Assembly (NCBI RefSeq): GCF_018739865.1 | Contig: NZ_JADOER010000008.1 | Span: 107,128-171,127, forward strand | Reading direction: 5' to 3' | DNA: 64,000 nt | From: Leptothoe kymatousa TAU-MAC 1615 | GTDB lineage: Bacteria > Cyanobacteriota > Cyanobacteriia > Phormidesmidales > Phormidesmidaceae | In this document: positions 1 to 9,050 of the stretch, piece after piece | How the letters are laid out: each line of letters opens with the position of its first letter | Numbering within the stretch: position 1 is the first letter of the stretch | Position numbers and translations under genes: made by a program | Notes under the pieces: generated by a model | Databases searched by the model: none | What the model was told of the DNA's origin: nothing | The model's input: the letters and a program-made list of their open reading frames with translations, nothing else

Positions 1-426
1 TCACCATTTCACATTTGTTCCGATCTCCCTACAAAAACAACAATCTTCTCCTGTACGGAAAATAGAAATCTCCCCATGGAGTACTCTCCTAGGGTGCCGA
101 AAACAATCCATTGCTCTGGCCTACGAACGTTTCCAGGACTGTCCTGAAGGCCGGATTATCCGGATTGTTACTGATTTTTTTGAAAACTAGGCAGGAAGAG
201 CCTTTAGGCGATTTTTCGATTGCTTTACAAATAGCCGTTTGTCTACATCAAGGCTTGATATTCAGCCCCAAAAACCGTGCAAAGCGCGTAAAGCTAAGTG
301 GATTTCCGGATTGATCGCGATCGCAATCGCAGTTTGCTAAAGGACCCATACAACGTCCGTATGCTCATAACGTCCCCTGGGGCGTGCGCTGTGCCTAGTT
401 TTCTATTGATAATGCCTACAGGTTTA
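1..426. other. Leader region without a convincing gene
   Basis: This stretch lies upstream of the polysaccharide export gene. A 67-codon frame at 111-314 has no recognisable domain, is low in complexity and overlaps the extended frame of the next gene, so I do not call it. A GTG at 298 would extend the next gene by 43 residues of Arg/Asp-rich sequence that does not look like an export signal. The region presumably carries the promoter of the export operon, but I see no clear -35/-10 pair. Confidence 0.4.
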
Positions 427-1872
427 ATGTCAATGACTGAGTTTGTCAATTTTTCCACCGTAGTTCGCGCTGTGGTTGGCGCCGGATTCGCTGTAGGTAC
501 CATCGTGGGTAGTGCACAGATCACCCAGGCGGCGCTACCCAACTTGCCAGGGGCAGACCTCTCCCCCGTCTCCGTCCTCGACGAAAGCTATTTGCTCGGT
601 CCCGGCGACCTGATCACCATCGATATATTTAACGTTCCAGAATATAGCGGTGAACAACGGGTGCTGGCCAACGGCAATGTCAATTTGCCCGTGGTCGGTC
701 AAGTGTCGGTCAATGGCCTCACCCTGGCCCAAGCAGAATCGGCGATCAGCGCCAAATATAGCCGCGAAGTGCGCTATCCCCAAATCACCGTTAATCTACT
801 CAACCCCCGGCAGCTGCGGGTGGCCGTCACCGGCGAAATCCACGCGCCGGGGCTATATACCCTGGACGCGGGGCAGCGGGGCCAGTTCCCCAGCCTAATT
901 GAAGCCATCCGGCTGGCCGGGGGCATTACCCAGGCGGCGGACCTGCGCCGGGTAGAAATTCAACGCCGCACCGAAAATGGCAGCACCCAGCGGGTGGTTA
1001 GCAATCTGTCGGCCCTGCTGGGTCGCGGCGACCTCAGCCAAGATTTTCCGTTGCGCGATGGCGACTCCATTGTCATCTCCCAAATGGAAGAGATTGACCT
1101 GGAAGCCTCTCGACAAATCGCCCTGTCCAACATTTCCACCGATGAACAGGAGGCCATTAGTGTGGCCATTGTGGGGGAAGTGTTCCGACCAGGCACCTAC
1201 AACTATGCCTCCCGGCCCACCTCTAGCCAGTCGGCGGTGGGGGACAATGCCAACGTAAACAGTGTGCAACAGCCGGGCCGACTGACCGTCACCCGCGCCC
1301 TACAGCTGGCGGGGGGGGTGAAACCCATGGCCGACCTGCGCCAATTGCAGGTAAAACGCACCATGCGGTCTGGCGAGACGCGCATTATCGACCTCAACCT
1401 GTGGCAGCTGGTGGAAGCCGGAGACCGGGGCCAGGACCTGATTTTGCAAGAGGGCGACACCATTTTGGTGCCCACCGACTTCAATGCCTCCCCCGACCAA
1501 ATTAGTATTCTCACCGCCACTAACCTGTCGCCAGATGCCATTGCCGTTAACGTGGTGGGCGAAGTGGAAGCCCCCGGCCCGGTGGCTGTGGACGCCAACA
1601 CCACCCTCAACCAGGCCGTACTAGCCGCGGGGGGCTTTAACAACCGAGCCAAGGAAACCGTCGCCTTGATTCGGCTCAATGCCGACGGCACCGTCACCCA
1701 GCGCGCCATTGATGTCAATTTGGCCCAGGGCCTAGACGATGAGAAAAATCCGATTTTGCAACACAACGACATTGTTGTGGTAGACCCCAATGCCAGGGCC
1801 CGACTGGCGGACGGCGTCAGCAGCATCCTGGGACCCTTCCTGCAGATTTTGCCATTCCGCAATCTTTTTTAA
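427..1872 (+). CDS. Polysaccharide export outer membrane protein (Wza-like, SLBB domains)
   Basis: Outer-membrane or periplasmic channel component of a Wzx/Wzy-type exopolysaccharide exporter. After a hydrophobic signal segment (residues about 10-35, ending QITQAALP) comes a Poly_export domain with LGPGDLITIDIF and an NGNVNLPVVGQVSVNGLT stretch. SLBB domains follow: each carries a GEV.APG type start (GEIHAPGLYTL, GEVFRPGTYNY, GEVEAPGPVAV) and an AGG turn (LAGGITQ, LAGGVKP, AAGGFNN). The frame is open from a GTG at 298, but ATG 427 gives a normal signal peptide, so I chose it; ATG 433 is equally possible. The downstream gene, 71 bp away on the same strand, is the matching Wzc-like partner, which supports the role. 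The family is well recognised; the exact polymer is unknown. Confidence 0.9.
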   Translation: MSMTEFVNFSTVVRAVVGAGFAVGTIVGSAQITQAALPNLPGADLSPVSVLDESYLLGPGDLITIDIFNVPEYSGEQRVLANGNVNLPVVGQVSVNGLTLAQAESAISAKYSREVRYPQITVNLLNPRQLRVAVTGEIHAPGLYTLDAGQRGQFPSLIEAIRLAGGITQAADLRRVEIQRRTENGSTQRVVSNLSALLGRGDLSQDFPLRDGDSIVISQMEEIDLEASRQIALSNISTDEQEAISVAIVGEVFRPGTYNYASRPTSSQSAVGDNANVNSVQQPGRLTVTRALQLAGGVKPMADLRQLQVKRTMRSGETRIIDLNLWQLVEAGDRGQDLILQEGDTILVPTDFNASPDQISILTATNLSPDAIAVNVVGEVEAPGPVAVDANTTLNQAVLAAGGFNNRAKETVALIRLNADGTVTQRAIDVNLAQGLDDEKNPILQHNDIVVVDPNARARLADGVSSILGPFLQILPFRNLF

Positions 1873-1943
1873 TACTCAAAAAACAAGTAACGACCCCACT
1901 TTTTAACCCACTTAGAACTCCAGTTTATTTTTGAAATCGTCCT

Positions 1944-4244
1944 ATGGATACTTTTGCTTCCGCCAATGGTGCGCCCCCTCAAGGTTTAACCTCCACGCCC
2001 CAGCTACCCCAAATGCCCTGGGCCAAGGATGAGGACGAGCTGGATCTAGCCCAGTTACTAACGGTGCTGCGGCGACGCTCCCTGATGATTACCGGGGTGG
2101 CCGCAGGTGTGCTGGGCACAGTGATGTTCAATACCCTGCGCCAGGAGCCGGTGTATGAGGGCAATTTCGAAGTTCTGGTGGAACCGGTGAATGCGGAGGA
2201 CAACCTGTCGGACCTTAGCGGCCTGTTGGCGGAAGCGGCCCCCACTAAGGGGTCGGGCCTCGACTATGAAACCCAGGTGCAGGTGCTGCGCAGCCCTGAG
2301 CTGATCGACCAGGTGCTAGAGGAACTGAAGGCGGTCGATCCAGAATTAGACTACGAAAACCTGCTAAAAAATCTCACCATTCGCCGGGTGGGGGAAACCA
2401 AAATTATTGAGGTCAGCTATCGGGGCACCGATCCGGTAAAAATCCAGGCCACCCTGGATGCCCTCTCGGCGGTGTACCTAAAATATAGTTTGGACGAACG
2501 CCAGACCAACCTGCGCCAGGGGATTCAGTTTGTCGATCGCCAGCTGCCCGAACTCAAGGGCCGGGTGGATGAGCTGCAAGGACAGCTAGAACGGTTTCGC
2601 CAAACCTACAACTTTATTGACCCCACCACCCAAAATCAACGGATTACGGCCCAGGCCCAGCAGCTTAGCACCCAGCGCCTGGAGGTGGACCGCCAGCTAG
2701 CGGAAGCGCGGGCCAGCTACGACTTGCTCTTGGCCTCTGGCGGTGGCGAGGTGGCCCTGCAAACGGCACCGGTTTACCAAAGCCTGATTCAACAACTGCG
2801 CCAGGTGGAAACGGAAATTGCCACGGAACTCACCCGGTTTCAGCCCGGTAGCCTGAGGATTCAGGTGCTAGAGGAGCAGCGCCAGCGGATGATGCCGGTG
2901 ATTGAGGCGGAGGCCCAGCGGGTGGTCAACGCCCGCTACACCGAGGCGGAAAACACCATTCAAATTTTAGAAACTCAAAACCAAACCATTGCCGCCGCCG
3001 AAGCCCAGTTGCAAAATACCCTCACCCAGCTCCCCACCCTGGCCCGCCAGTACAGCGACCTACAGCGGGAGCTAGACATTGCGGTAGGTGCCCTGGGGCG
3101 CTTTTTGGAAACCCGCGAAACCTTACAAATTGAAGCGGCCCAAACGGAGATTCCGTGGGAGGTCATCGAGGCCCCCAACCAGCCCGAGGTGCCCATTTCC
3201 CCCAATGCGAAGCGCAGTTTGGTGCTGGGTATTGTGGCCAGTTTGTTGGTCAGTGTGGGGGCCGCCCTGCTGCTCGAAAAATTAGACACGGTGTGTCGCA
3301 CCGTCGACGAACTCAAAGGGTTGGTCAAACTGCCCCTGTTGGGCACCATCCCCTACCAGTCCGAATTTGACGATTCGGATAGGCAAAAGGCAGGCGGCAT
3401 GGGCCAGTGGCTGCAGCGTCGCATGGGCAAGCAAGATATGATGACCGCCGATGGCTACTACGGCTACGGTGGCTCCCAGTTCCTGGAGTCCATGCGGCTG
3501 TTGCAAACGAACCTGATGTTGATGGGGGCCGACCGGCCAATCCAGTCCATTATCATGAGTTCCGCCATGCCCGGTGAAGGCAAATCCACCGTTGCCCGCC
3601 ACCTGGCCCAAACGGCGGCCACCATGGGCAAGCGGGTGTTGCTGGTGGATACCGACCTGCGGCGACCCACGGTGCACCATCGCCTAGGCATTCGCAATGG
3701 CAAGGGTCTGAGCGATCTGTTGTCGGGCAATGCCAGCGCCGGCGATGTGCTACAAAAGGCGATGCCCTTTGTGCACTTCTATGCCATCACCGCAGGCACC
3801 ATGCCCCCCGACCCGGTCAAGCTATTGTCCTCAAAGCGCATGCGGTTGCTGATGCGCCGCTTAGAAAAAGACTTTGACCTGATTGTTTACGATGCGCCAC
3901 CGCTGGTGGGACTCGCCGACGCCACCCTGATCGCCCCCCACACCGATGGTTTGATCTTGGTATCCCGAGTCAATACCTGCGATCGCAACGTCCTCAACCA
4001 TGCCATGGACAACATCAGCTTCACCAACATTCCAGTCCTCGGCCTAGTGGCCAACGGCGTAGCCGCCAAGGGCCGGGGCTACAAATACTATTCCTCCTAC
4101 GGCTACGATTCCAAGCCAGGGCTCCCCGCCTCTGACGTCGAACCCATCATGGAGGAACACCCCAAAGCCCTAGCGGCAGCCAGCAACGGCAACGGCGGCG
4201 GTCTAAGCATCGCCGACTTTATGAAAGTCGGCAAAGATAACTAG
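1944..4244 (+). CDS. Wzc-like chain-length determinant with bacterial tyrosine kinase domain
   Basis: Inner-membrane polysaccharide copolymerase and BY-kinase controlling polymer length and export, partner of the export protein just upstream. The N-terminus has the Wzz domain with a first membrane segment near residues 45-65, then a long coiled-coil periplasmic region rich in Gln, Glu and Arg. A second membrane segment follows the PNQPEVPISPNAKR motif. The cytoplasmic kinase shows Walker A (MPGEGKST, about residue 541), Walker A' (LLVDTDLRRP, about 567) and Walker B (LIVYDAPP, about 645). The C-terminus has a tyrosine cluster (YKYYSSYGYDS, about 713-723), the usual autophosphorylation tail. 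At 766 residues it is the normal length for a fused Wzc/GumC-CapB protein. Confidence 0.93.
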   Translation: MDTFASANGAPPQGLTSTPQLPQMPWAKDEDELDLAQLLTVLRRRSLMITGVAAGVLGTVMFNTLRQEPVYEGNFEVLVEPVNAEDNLSDLSGLLAEAAPTKGSGLDYETQVQVLRSPELIDQVLEELKAVDPELDYENLLKNLTIRRVGETKIIEVSYRGTDPVKIQATLDALSAVYLKYSLDERQTNLRQGIQFVDRQLPELKGRVDELQGQLERFRQTYNFIDPTTQNQRITAQAQQLSTQRLEVDRQLAEARASYDLLLASGGGEVALQTAPVYQSLIQQLRQVETEIATELTRFQPGSLRIQVLEEQRQRMMPVIEAEAQRVVNARYTEAENTIQILETQNQTIAAAEAQLQNTLTQLPTLARQYSDLQRELDIAVGALGRFLETRETLQIEAAQTEIPWEVIEAPNQPEVPISPNAKRSLVLGIVASLLVSVGAALLLEKLDTVCRTVDELKGLVKLPLLGTIPYQSEFDDSDRQKAGGMGQWLQRRMGKQDMMTADGYYGYGGSQFLESMRLLQTNLMLMGADRPIQSIIMSSAMPGEGKSTVARHLAQTAATMGKRVLLVDTDLRRPTVHHRLGIRNGKGLSDLLSGNASAGDVLQKAMPFVHFYAITAGTMPPDPVKLLSSKRMRLLMRRLEKDFDLIVYDAPPLVGLADATLIAPHTDGLILVSRVNTCDRNVLNHAMDNISFTNIPVLGLVANGVAAKGRGYKYYSSYGYDSKPGLPASDVEPIMEEHPKALAAASNGNGGGLSIADFMKVGKDN

Positions 4245-4280
4245 AAAAAGAGAATGCGAAATGCAGAATGCGGAGTTCGA

Positions 4281-4404
4281 AACTCTCGCAAGCTGAGCGC
4301 AGTCAAAACTCTCGCTAGCTGAGCGCAGTCGTTCGCGAAGCGTCTCCGAGGAGATAGCTAAAACCCAACCGATCCCCTCTAACTCTCGCTAGCTGAGCGC
4401 AGTC
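4281..4404. repeat. 24-bp direct repeat, three copies
   Basis: Three near-identical 24-bp copies at 4281-4304, 4307-4330 and 4381-4404, each containing CTGAGCGCAGTC. The first differs at one base. A second short repeat (CCCAACCGATCCCC) follows copies two and three near 4365 and 4415. They fill the 224-bp gap between the tyrosine kinase gene and dinB. GAGCGCAGTC-type repeats are widespread in filamentous cyanobacterial intergenic DNA; no function is visible. Confidence 0.8.
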
Positions 4405-4468
4405 GAAGCTACACCCAACCGATCCCCCCCTAACTCCGCTCAAAGAACACTTCCCCATTCCCCCCCCC

Positions 4469-5533
4469 TCACTCCATCGGCAGCGACAGCTGCTGATACT
4501 TCCCCCCCTCGGCGGGCACCAAATTTCCCATCGCCACCCCCAACAGCCGCACCTCGGGGTGCGGCTCCAAATGATGGGTCAACAGCGCCTGGGCCAAGGG
4601 TTCCATATCCGTCGCCCTTTGCATCGGCACATCCACAGTGCGGCTGCGGGTCACCTGGCGATAGTCCGCATACTTAATCTTTACGGTTAAGGTATGCCCC
4701 ATTTTCTTCGCTTTGATCAACCGAGTTTCCACCTCCGCCACAATGGCCCCCAGGGCGGTGGCCATGGCCCCTACATTGCTCAGATCTTCAGTAAAGCTGC
4801 GTTCGGCCCCAACGGATTTGCGAATGCGGTTGGGGTTAACCTGGCGATTGTCCTGGGCATGGGCGATGTGAAAATAATGGCGACCCACCTTGCCAAAGTG
4901 TTTTACCAGGTCGGCCTCACCATACTGCTGCAGCTGCGCCCCGGTTTCGATGCCCAGCTGTTTCATTTTGCGGGCGGTGGCGGGGCCAATGCCGTGGAAT
5001 TTTTCAATGGGGAGATTGGCGATAAAGGCCATGGCGTCCCCCGGCAAAATCACAAACAAACCGTTGGGCTTATTCACATCGGAGGCCATTTTGGCCAAAA
5101 ACTTGTTAATGGACACCCCCGCCGAGGCGGTTAGCTCTGTGGTGTCGGCAATGCGTTGTTTTATGGCCTTGGCGGTTGCGATCGCAGAGTCACGCCCGGT
5201 AACATCCAAATAAGCCTCATCTAAAGACAGGGGCTCCACCAGGTCCGTATAGTCTCGAAAAATAGCCCGAATTTGAGCTGACACCTGCCGGTATACCTCA
5301 AAGCGAGGCCGCACAAACACCACATGGGGGCAGCGCTGCACCGCCACCCGAGAGGGCATGGCAGAATGAATGCCATAGCGTCTCGCTTCATAGCTGGCAG
5401 CGGCCACCGCACCCCGCTGGTCCGGTCGGCCACCCACCACAATGGGCCGATCTCGATATTCAACATGGTCTCGCTGCTCAATGGACGCATAAAACGCATC
5501 CATATCCACATGCAGAATTTTGCGATGCTCCAT
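4469..5533 (-). CDS. dinB: DNA polymerase IV (Y-family translesion polymerase)
   Basis: Error-prone polymerase that bypasses lesions or rescues stalled forks. At 354 residues it is full length for DinB. The catalytic palm motifs are present: HVDMDAFYASIEQR at residues 8-21 and SLDEAYLDVTG near residue 103. The helix-hairpin-helix stretch GIGPATARKMKQLG follows, then the little-finger domain with KSVGAERSFTEDL. A beta-clamp-binding end is not obvious. The gene stands alone between the direct-repeat array and a terminator of the next minus-strand group. I see no LexA box. Confidence 0.95.
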   Translation of the reverse strand: MEHRKILHVDMDAFYASIEQRDHVEYRDRPIVVGGRPDQRGAVAAASYEARRYGIHSAMPSRVAVQRCPHVVFVRPRFEVYRQVSAQIRAIFRDYTDLVEPLSLDEAYLDVTGRDSAIATAKAIKQRIADTTELTASAGVSINKFLAKMASDVNKPNGLFVILPGDAMAFIANLPIEKFHGIGPATARKMKQLGIETGAQLQQYGEADLVKHFGKVGRHYFHIAHAQDNRQVNPNRIRKSVGAERSFTEDLSNVGAMATALGAIVAEVETRLIKAKKMGHTLTVKIKYADYRQVTRSRTVDVPMQRATDMEPLAQALLTHHLEPHPEVRLLGVAMGNLVPAEGGKYQQLSLPME

Positions 5534-5620
5534 GGCTGTTCCCAGCGGCTGTGCTCAGCTGATTCAACCCTACTTTACCCGTAGATTGTTGCGGCGACTG
5601 TGCCCTTGCCCCAAAAACAC

Positions 5621-5648
5621 GTCGGGGCGCTGCATGCAGCGCCCCGAC
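5621..5648 (-). terminator. 28-bp perfect palindrome, probable terminator
   Basis: Bases 5621-5648 form a perfect palindrome (GTCGGGGCGCTGCA and its complement), so a very stable hairpin. On the minus strand it is followed by GTGTTTTTGG, a T-run, and it lies just after the stop of the secreted protein gene at 5686. It is therefore most likely that gene's intrinsic terminator. Confidence 0.8.
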
Positions 5649-5685
5649 AAAGATTAACGGTAAAATTTAGCCCTTGCCACAGGAC

Positions 5686-6327
5686 TTAGCGCTTGCTGCA
5701 ACCACAGGGCTCATCCCAGCGCAGGTGGCCACCGACCCGCACGATAAAATCATCGTAGTCAAAGTCAGTGTTCTCATTGCCCACCAAAACAGAGCCAGAA
5801 TCTTCCCACCGCAATACCAAGCCACCGTCGATAATGTCCTCTACAGGACCATCAAACTGGGCATAGGTTTGGGGGTTAGGGTTGAGGCTGCTGGTGGAGT
5901 ACAACGTTCCCGCAGGCTGGCCGTTAAAATAGGACTCTAAATAAAAGGTATAGTCCGTATCGGCGGCAAAGCGAAATTCCCCCAGGGGCATGGGCACCGT
6001 CTTGCCAGGGGTGCCGTGGAAATCATCCCGATTTTGGTTGCCCAAATCATCTTGATAGTCCGATGGGGCGTTGACGCTTTGTTGAATGTCCGAACCTTTG
6101 ACTTCTCCGTAGAGGGGATACTTCTCTCCGGTGTCTAAATTAACAATGCCAAAAACAGACTGATAGCTGCCGTTCGATTCTAAAAATTCAAATTCGACCA
6201 CGGTGTCCACATCCATGCGGATACCCTGATTTCCAAAGGTTTCTTGGGCAAAAGCAGCCGGTGTGGCCAGGCCAATTACTGCGGCAGCGGCCACAGCCGG
6301 GGTGAAAAAGTCAAATGTTCGATTCAT
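5686..6327 (-). CDS. Secreted protein of unknown function
   Basis: I do not recognise a family. The frame is open from 6408, but the ATG at 6327 begins a clean signal peptide: MNRTFDFFTPAV, a hydrophobic Ala-rich core, then AAFAQ. The upstream 27 residues look non-coding, and starting at 6327 also separates it from the gene at 6402. The mature part (about 185 residues) is rich in Asp, Asn, Tyr and Phe. It looks like a small beta-rich extracytoplasmic domain, with FEFLESNGSYQSVFGIV followed by FAADTDYTFYLESYF. It ends in an unusual Cys-containing tail, DEPCGCSKR. It is probably co-transcribed with the secreted protein upstream. Confidence 0.6.
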   Translation of the reverse strand: MNRTFDFFTPAVAAAAVIGLATPAAFAQETFGNQGIRMDVDTVVEFEFLESNGSYQSVFGIVNLDTGEKYPLYGEVKGSDIQQSVNAPSDYQDDLGNQNRDDFHGTPGKTVPMPLGEFRFAADTDYTFYLESYFNGQPAGTLYSTSSLNPNPQTYAQFDGPVEDIIDGGLVLRWEDSGSVLVGNENTDFDYDDFIVRVGGHLRWDEPCGCSKR

Positions 6328-6401
6328 GATACGCAGACGAAAATTACTACATGTTTGGCGGGTCCTCGAGGGCAAAAGGACAAATCTGTCGGTGCTAGGG
6401 G

Positions 6402-6932
6402 CTACCACACTCTTTGATTGATCGGCGTAGCGCCACCGCGGGCTTGCCGATACTCGGCAACGACCTCCCTGGCCTCTGCAACTAGCTGGTTAAACTCATT
6501 ACAGGCCGCACTCACGGGGGGAACGCTGGGGCCTGGAGTCCGAGAAAACCGGCGCACACCCCCGGTGCTTTCGCTAGCACAGGCCTGTCTTGCTTTGTTT
6601 AGGTTGGCTTGCAAGTCGTCCTCTGGGTCAAGGTCCAACTCTTCGCCATAGGTGTCGAAAAAGTTTTGGAAATAGTCCACAAAAGTGACCAGGTCGCCAT
6701 TGACACCGCGGAAAATGGCCTCCCCCAGAATGCCGGTGTTGTCCGACTGGTTGGTGCCGGTGTTGTCCGACTGGTTGGTGCCAGTAATATCGGACATATT
6801 AGGTCCGGTAACATCGGACTGGTTCTGGGCATGGGCAACGACGGGCACAAAAGCCGGTGCGATCGCTACCACGCTACCCAACAATAGTTTCCAAAGGTTG
6901 TCCGTGGATCGAAACAATTTTAACAATGACAT
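6402..6932 (-). CDS. Secreted protein with NQSDNTG tandem repeats
   Basis: Unknown function. The N-terminus is a signal peptide (hydrophobic WKLLLGSVVAIAPAFVPVV, then AHAQ). Directly after it come short repeats: NQSDVTGP, NMSDITGT, NQSDNTGT, NQSDNTGI. Two of these are an exact 24-bp DNA duplication at 6732-6755 and 6756-6779. The C-terminal half (about 110 residues) is predicted helical, with an acidic DLDPEDD turn and two Cys residues. The protein is 176 residues. It lies in a run of three minus-strand genes for exported proteins. The repeats look like a spacer or surface-exposed stalk, which is inference. Confidence 0.6.
   Translation of the reverse strand: MSLLKLFRSTDNLWKLLLGSVVAIAPAFVPVVAHAQNQSDVTGPNMSDITGTNQSDNTGTNQSDNTGILGEAIFRGVNGDLVTFVDYFQNFFDTYGEELDLDPEDDLQANLNKARQACASESTGGVRRFSRTPGPSVPPVSAACNEFNQLVAEAREVVAEYRQARGGATPINQRVW
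6732..6779. repeat. Two tandem 24-bp units inside the secreted protein gene
   Basis: Bases 6732-6755 and 6756-6779 are identical 24-mers encoding two NQSDNTGT-like octapeptides. Flanking diverged copies extend the pattern to about 6830. Perfect identity indicates recent slippage or expansion. Confidence 0.85.
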
Positions 6933-7087
6933 AGTTCTCTCTTGCCTCTCGGGGAGGTGCTAGTTTTTAAGTCAGGGCCAGTTGTTAAATCGGGCCTAAA
7001 AAAGAATGAATTGGTAGAACGTAAGTCCCATAGCGCCTGGCTTTGCAAAAGCCTACTCAACGCTAAAACTATGCAAAAACCCCAGAT

Positions 7088-8719
7088 TCAAAACTTGAAT
7101 GAAAAGCCAGCACCCAGCACAAAGCGCCCACCATCACCAGCTCCGGTAATATCGCGCACCGCTGGCAACAGAACGATGGGCACATCCTTAAACGGAGTAA
7201 TGGATAGACCCGCCGCCAAATCCTGACCCGTCCATTCCACAATTGCACTCACCGGTTCCGCCACACGCACGGCCATACTGCCGAATACGTTAACGGTGTC
7301 ACGGTCGGCAAACACATCATCTTCACTGCGGAAGCGGCCAGTGCCGAGTCCAGCGGTGAGCGCCACCCGGCTAAAGGGTTCAGTCACCTTTTTGCGGGTG
7401 CGAATAATGTGAGAAACAGACCCGTAAACCGAATCTTCAAAGTCCACCACATCGGCGGTGGTGATAAACCCTTCCCAGCCTAGGGCCACAGACCAATCTT
7501 CCGACAGCCGTCTGTGGATCTTGGCATTAAAGCCACCGTCCCCAAAGTCGCGGCTGCCACCAAAGCTAGCGGCGGTGTAAGACAGCTGCACGCCAACATT
7601 TTCCCGGGCATCCCCGAGGCCCACACCAAACACCATGGAGCCATCGTCATTATTACCAAATCGAGTCCGGCTTTGATAGCCCGCACCGACAAATGCGGTC
7701 CGGTTATCTGCGCCAAAGCCCGATGGGTTAGAAATGGTGATGGCGGGGGCACTGCTGTAGCCGCTGCTTTCCCCCTTGCCTTCTTCCAACAGGTCATCAA
7801 TGATGCTTGGGTCCACATCACGATTGGGTAGGGGGGGCTCAATCGGTAACTGAGCCGTTTCCATGGCTATGTCTGCTTCAAACGCTATGTCTGCTTCAGA
7901 CACCATGTCTGTCTCAGACACCATGTCTGCTTCCGACACCACGTCTGCTTCAAACGCGTCTGCCACATATGCGGCATCGGCTGCGGGCTGGGGCAGTACA
8001 GATGTTTCGAAGGCTTGTTCAGTGTCCGCACCGGGCGCGGATACCACGGCGATGTCAACCGCTGCATTTTGTTCTAGTTCAGCAGATTCAACTGCGGCAC
8101 TGTCGTCTAACCAACCAGACCCTTCTGCTTCAGCCGGTTCACCCCACATGGCGACCGTTTCCGGTGCGGGGCTAATGGCGGTGTCAACAGCGGCGTTGTC
8201 TGTTGGCACCGCCATTAGCGGAGTGGGATCAACCGAGCTGGCGCTGGCTGGCTGGCTGGCTGGTTCACCGGCTGGTTCAATGACAATGCTGGTGGGTGTT
8301 GCACCAGGAATAATCTCAGCTTCCGCCGTATTCCTTGCTGCTAGCAGGTTACTATTCGCAGATGCATCACGATTAGAGGTTTCCAGCAGCCTCTGTAGTT
8401 TATCGGATGAGTTGTTGTTGGGCTCTGTTACAGGTGCCACTACATTGTTCGGCATAGCGACACTGGGCGCACTTGTCCGCGCCACAAAGGCGGGTTCGCT
8501 ATCGCTAGCTGGGTTGATTGTTGCAGAGTGGGCACTAATGGCAGCCCCATCCTCCAATGGCTGATTAACATCGGCGTTGTTGAGATCGCCGGCATCAGAC
8601 TGAGGCTCCCCATCAGGCAGAGACTCTGCTGCATAAACTGGGTCTATACTTGCAGCGCCATAGGAAGCGGCAAGCAGGGTTAAGCATCCGAGTAGGGTTG
8701 GATTAAGGGGCTTGGGCAC
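7088..8719 (-). CDS. Exported protein with acidic repeat linker and C-terminal beta-barrel-like domain
   Basis: I do not recognise a named family. The frame is open to 8830, but a GTG at 8719 begins VPKPLNPTLLGCLTLLAAS..., a normal signal peptide ending VYAAES; ATG at 8830 or 8818 would put 33-37 extra residues in front. About 300 residues of Ala/Glu/Ser/Pro-rich low-complexity sequence follow, with repeats such as EADMVSETDMVSEADIA. The last 190 residues look like amphipathic beta-strands (VGAGYQSRTRF, MVFGVGLGDA, VGVQLSYTAASFGG) and end GAGFSFKF, an aromatic terminus as in outer-membrane beta-barrels. I infer a small surface barrel with a long disordered N-terminal arm. No operon partner other than the two secreted proteins downstream. 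Confidence 0.6.
   Translation of the reverse strand: MPKPLNPTLLGCLTLLAASYGAASIDPVYAAESLPDGEPQSDAGDLNNADVNQPLEDGAAISAHSATINPASDSEPAFVARTSAPSVAMPNNVVAPVTEPNNNSSDKLQRLLETSNRDASANSNLLAARNTAEAEIIPGATPTSIVIEPAGEPASQPASASSVDPTPLMAVPTDNAAVDTAISPAPETVAMWGEPAEAEGSGWLDDSAAVESAELEQNAAVDIAVVSAPGADTEQAFETSVLPQPAADAAYVADAFEADVVSEADMVSETDMVSEADIAFEADIAMETAQLPIEPPLPNRDVDPSIIDDLLEEGKGESSGYSSAPAITISNPSGFGADNRTAFVGAGYQSRTRFGNNDDGSMVFGVGLGDARENVGVQLSYTAASFGGSRDFGDGGFNAKIHRRLSEDWSVALGWEGFITTADVVDFEDSVYGSVSHIIRTRKKVTEPFSRVALTAGLGTGRFRSEDDVFADRDTVNVFGSMAVRVAEPVSAIVEWTGQDLAAGLSITPFKDVPIVLLPAVRDITGAGDGGRFVLGAGFSFKF
7863..7962. repeat. Degenerate 18-bp tandem repeats
   Basis: Five to six imperfect copies of an 18-bp unit based on CATGTCTGCTTCAGACAC encode the (S/F)EADMV-type hexapeptides of the exported protein. 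Variation is mainly in one or two positions per unit. Confidence 0.75.
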
Positions 8720-8947
8720 GGTTTTGTGGAAGGGTAGTGAACGATTGTTGAAATCCGGTAGATGCCCCGTCTTGAACCGGCCTATGCCGATTCTCGCTAT
8801 AAATATGTGTTCAGCCATAAAGCCTGGCAATCTGCTGCTGACTTAGCAGCGGCAATGTCTGTAAAACTGACTAGTCACCTAGGCGAAACAGATGCCATCA
8901 TGCTGTGGGCCAGCAATGCCCTTTGAAAAATATCAACGGTGATTGCC

Positions 8948-9050
8948 TAAGGGCTTGTTAAAAAATAAAATCATGGCCTTGTTCCTTACAATCATGGCTT
9001 AACAAGCCTTGTCGGATTAAACCGTGAAGTAGTTTCTTAACAGCGCCTAA
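8948..9050 (+). repeat. 103-bp dispersed repeat, copy A
   Basis: Aligned by eye without gaps to 54342-54444 on the opposite strand: 86 of 103 bases match, and the last 33 bases (9018-9050) are identical. Internally GGCTTGTTA (8952-8960) is complemented by TAACAAGCC (9000-9008), and AATCATGGC occurs twice. No open frame. It looks like a non-autonomous mobile element end or REP/MITE-like sequence. Confidence 0.85.

Noticed and set aside
111..314. 67-codon plus-strand frame at the window start
   Set aside because: No domain, no signal peptide, overlaps the upstream extension of the next gene; composition looks like non-coding DNA.
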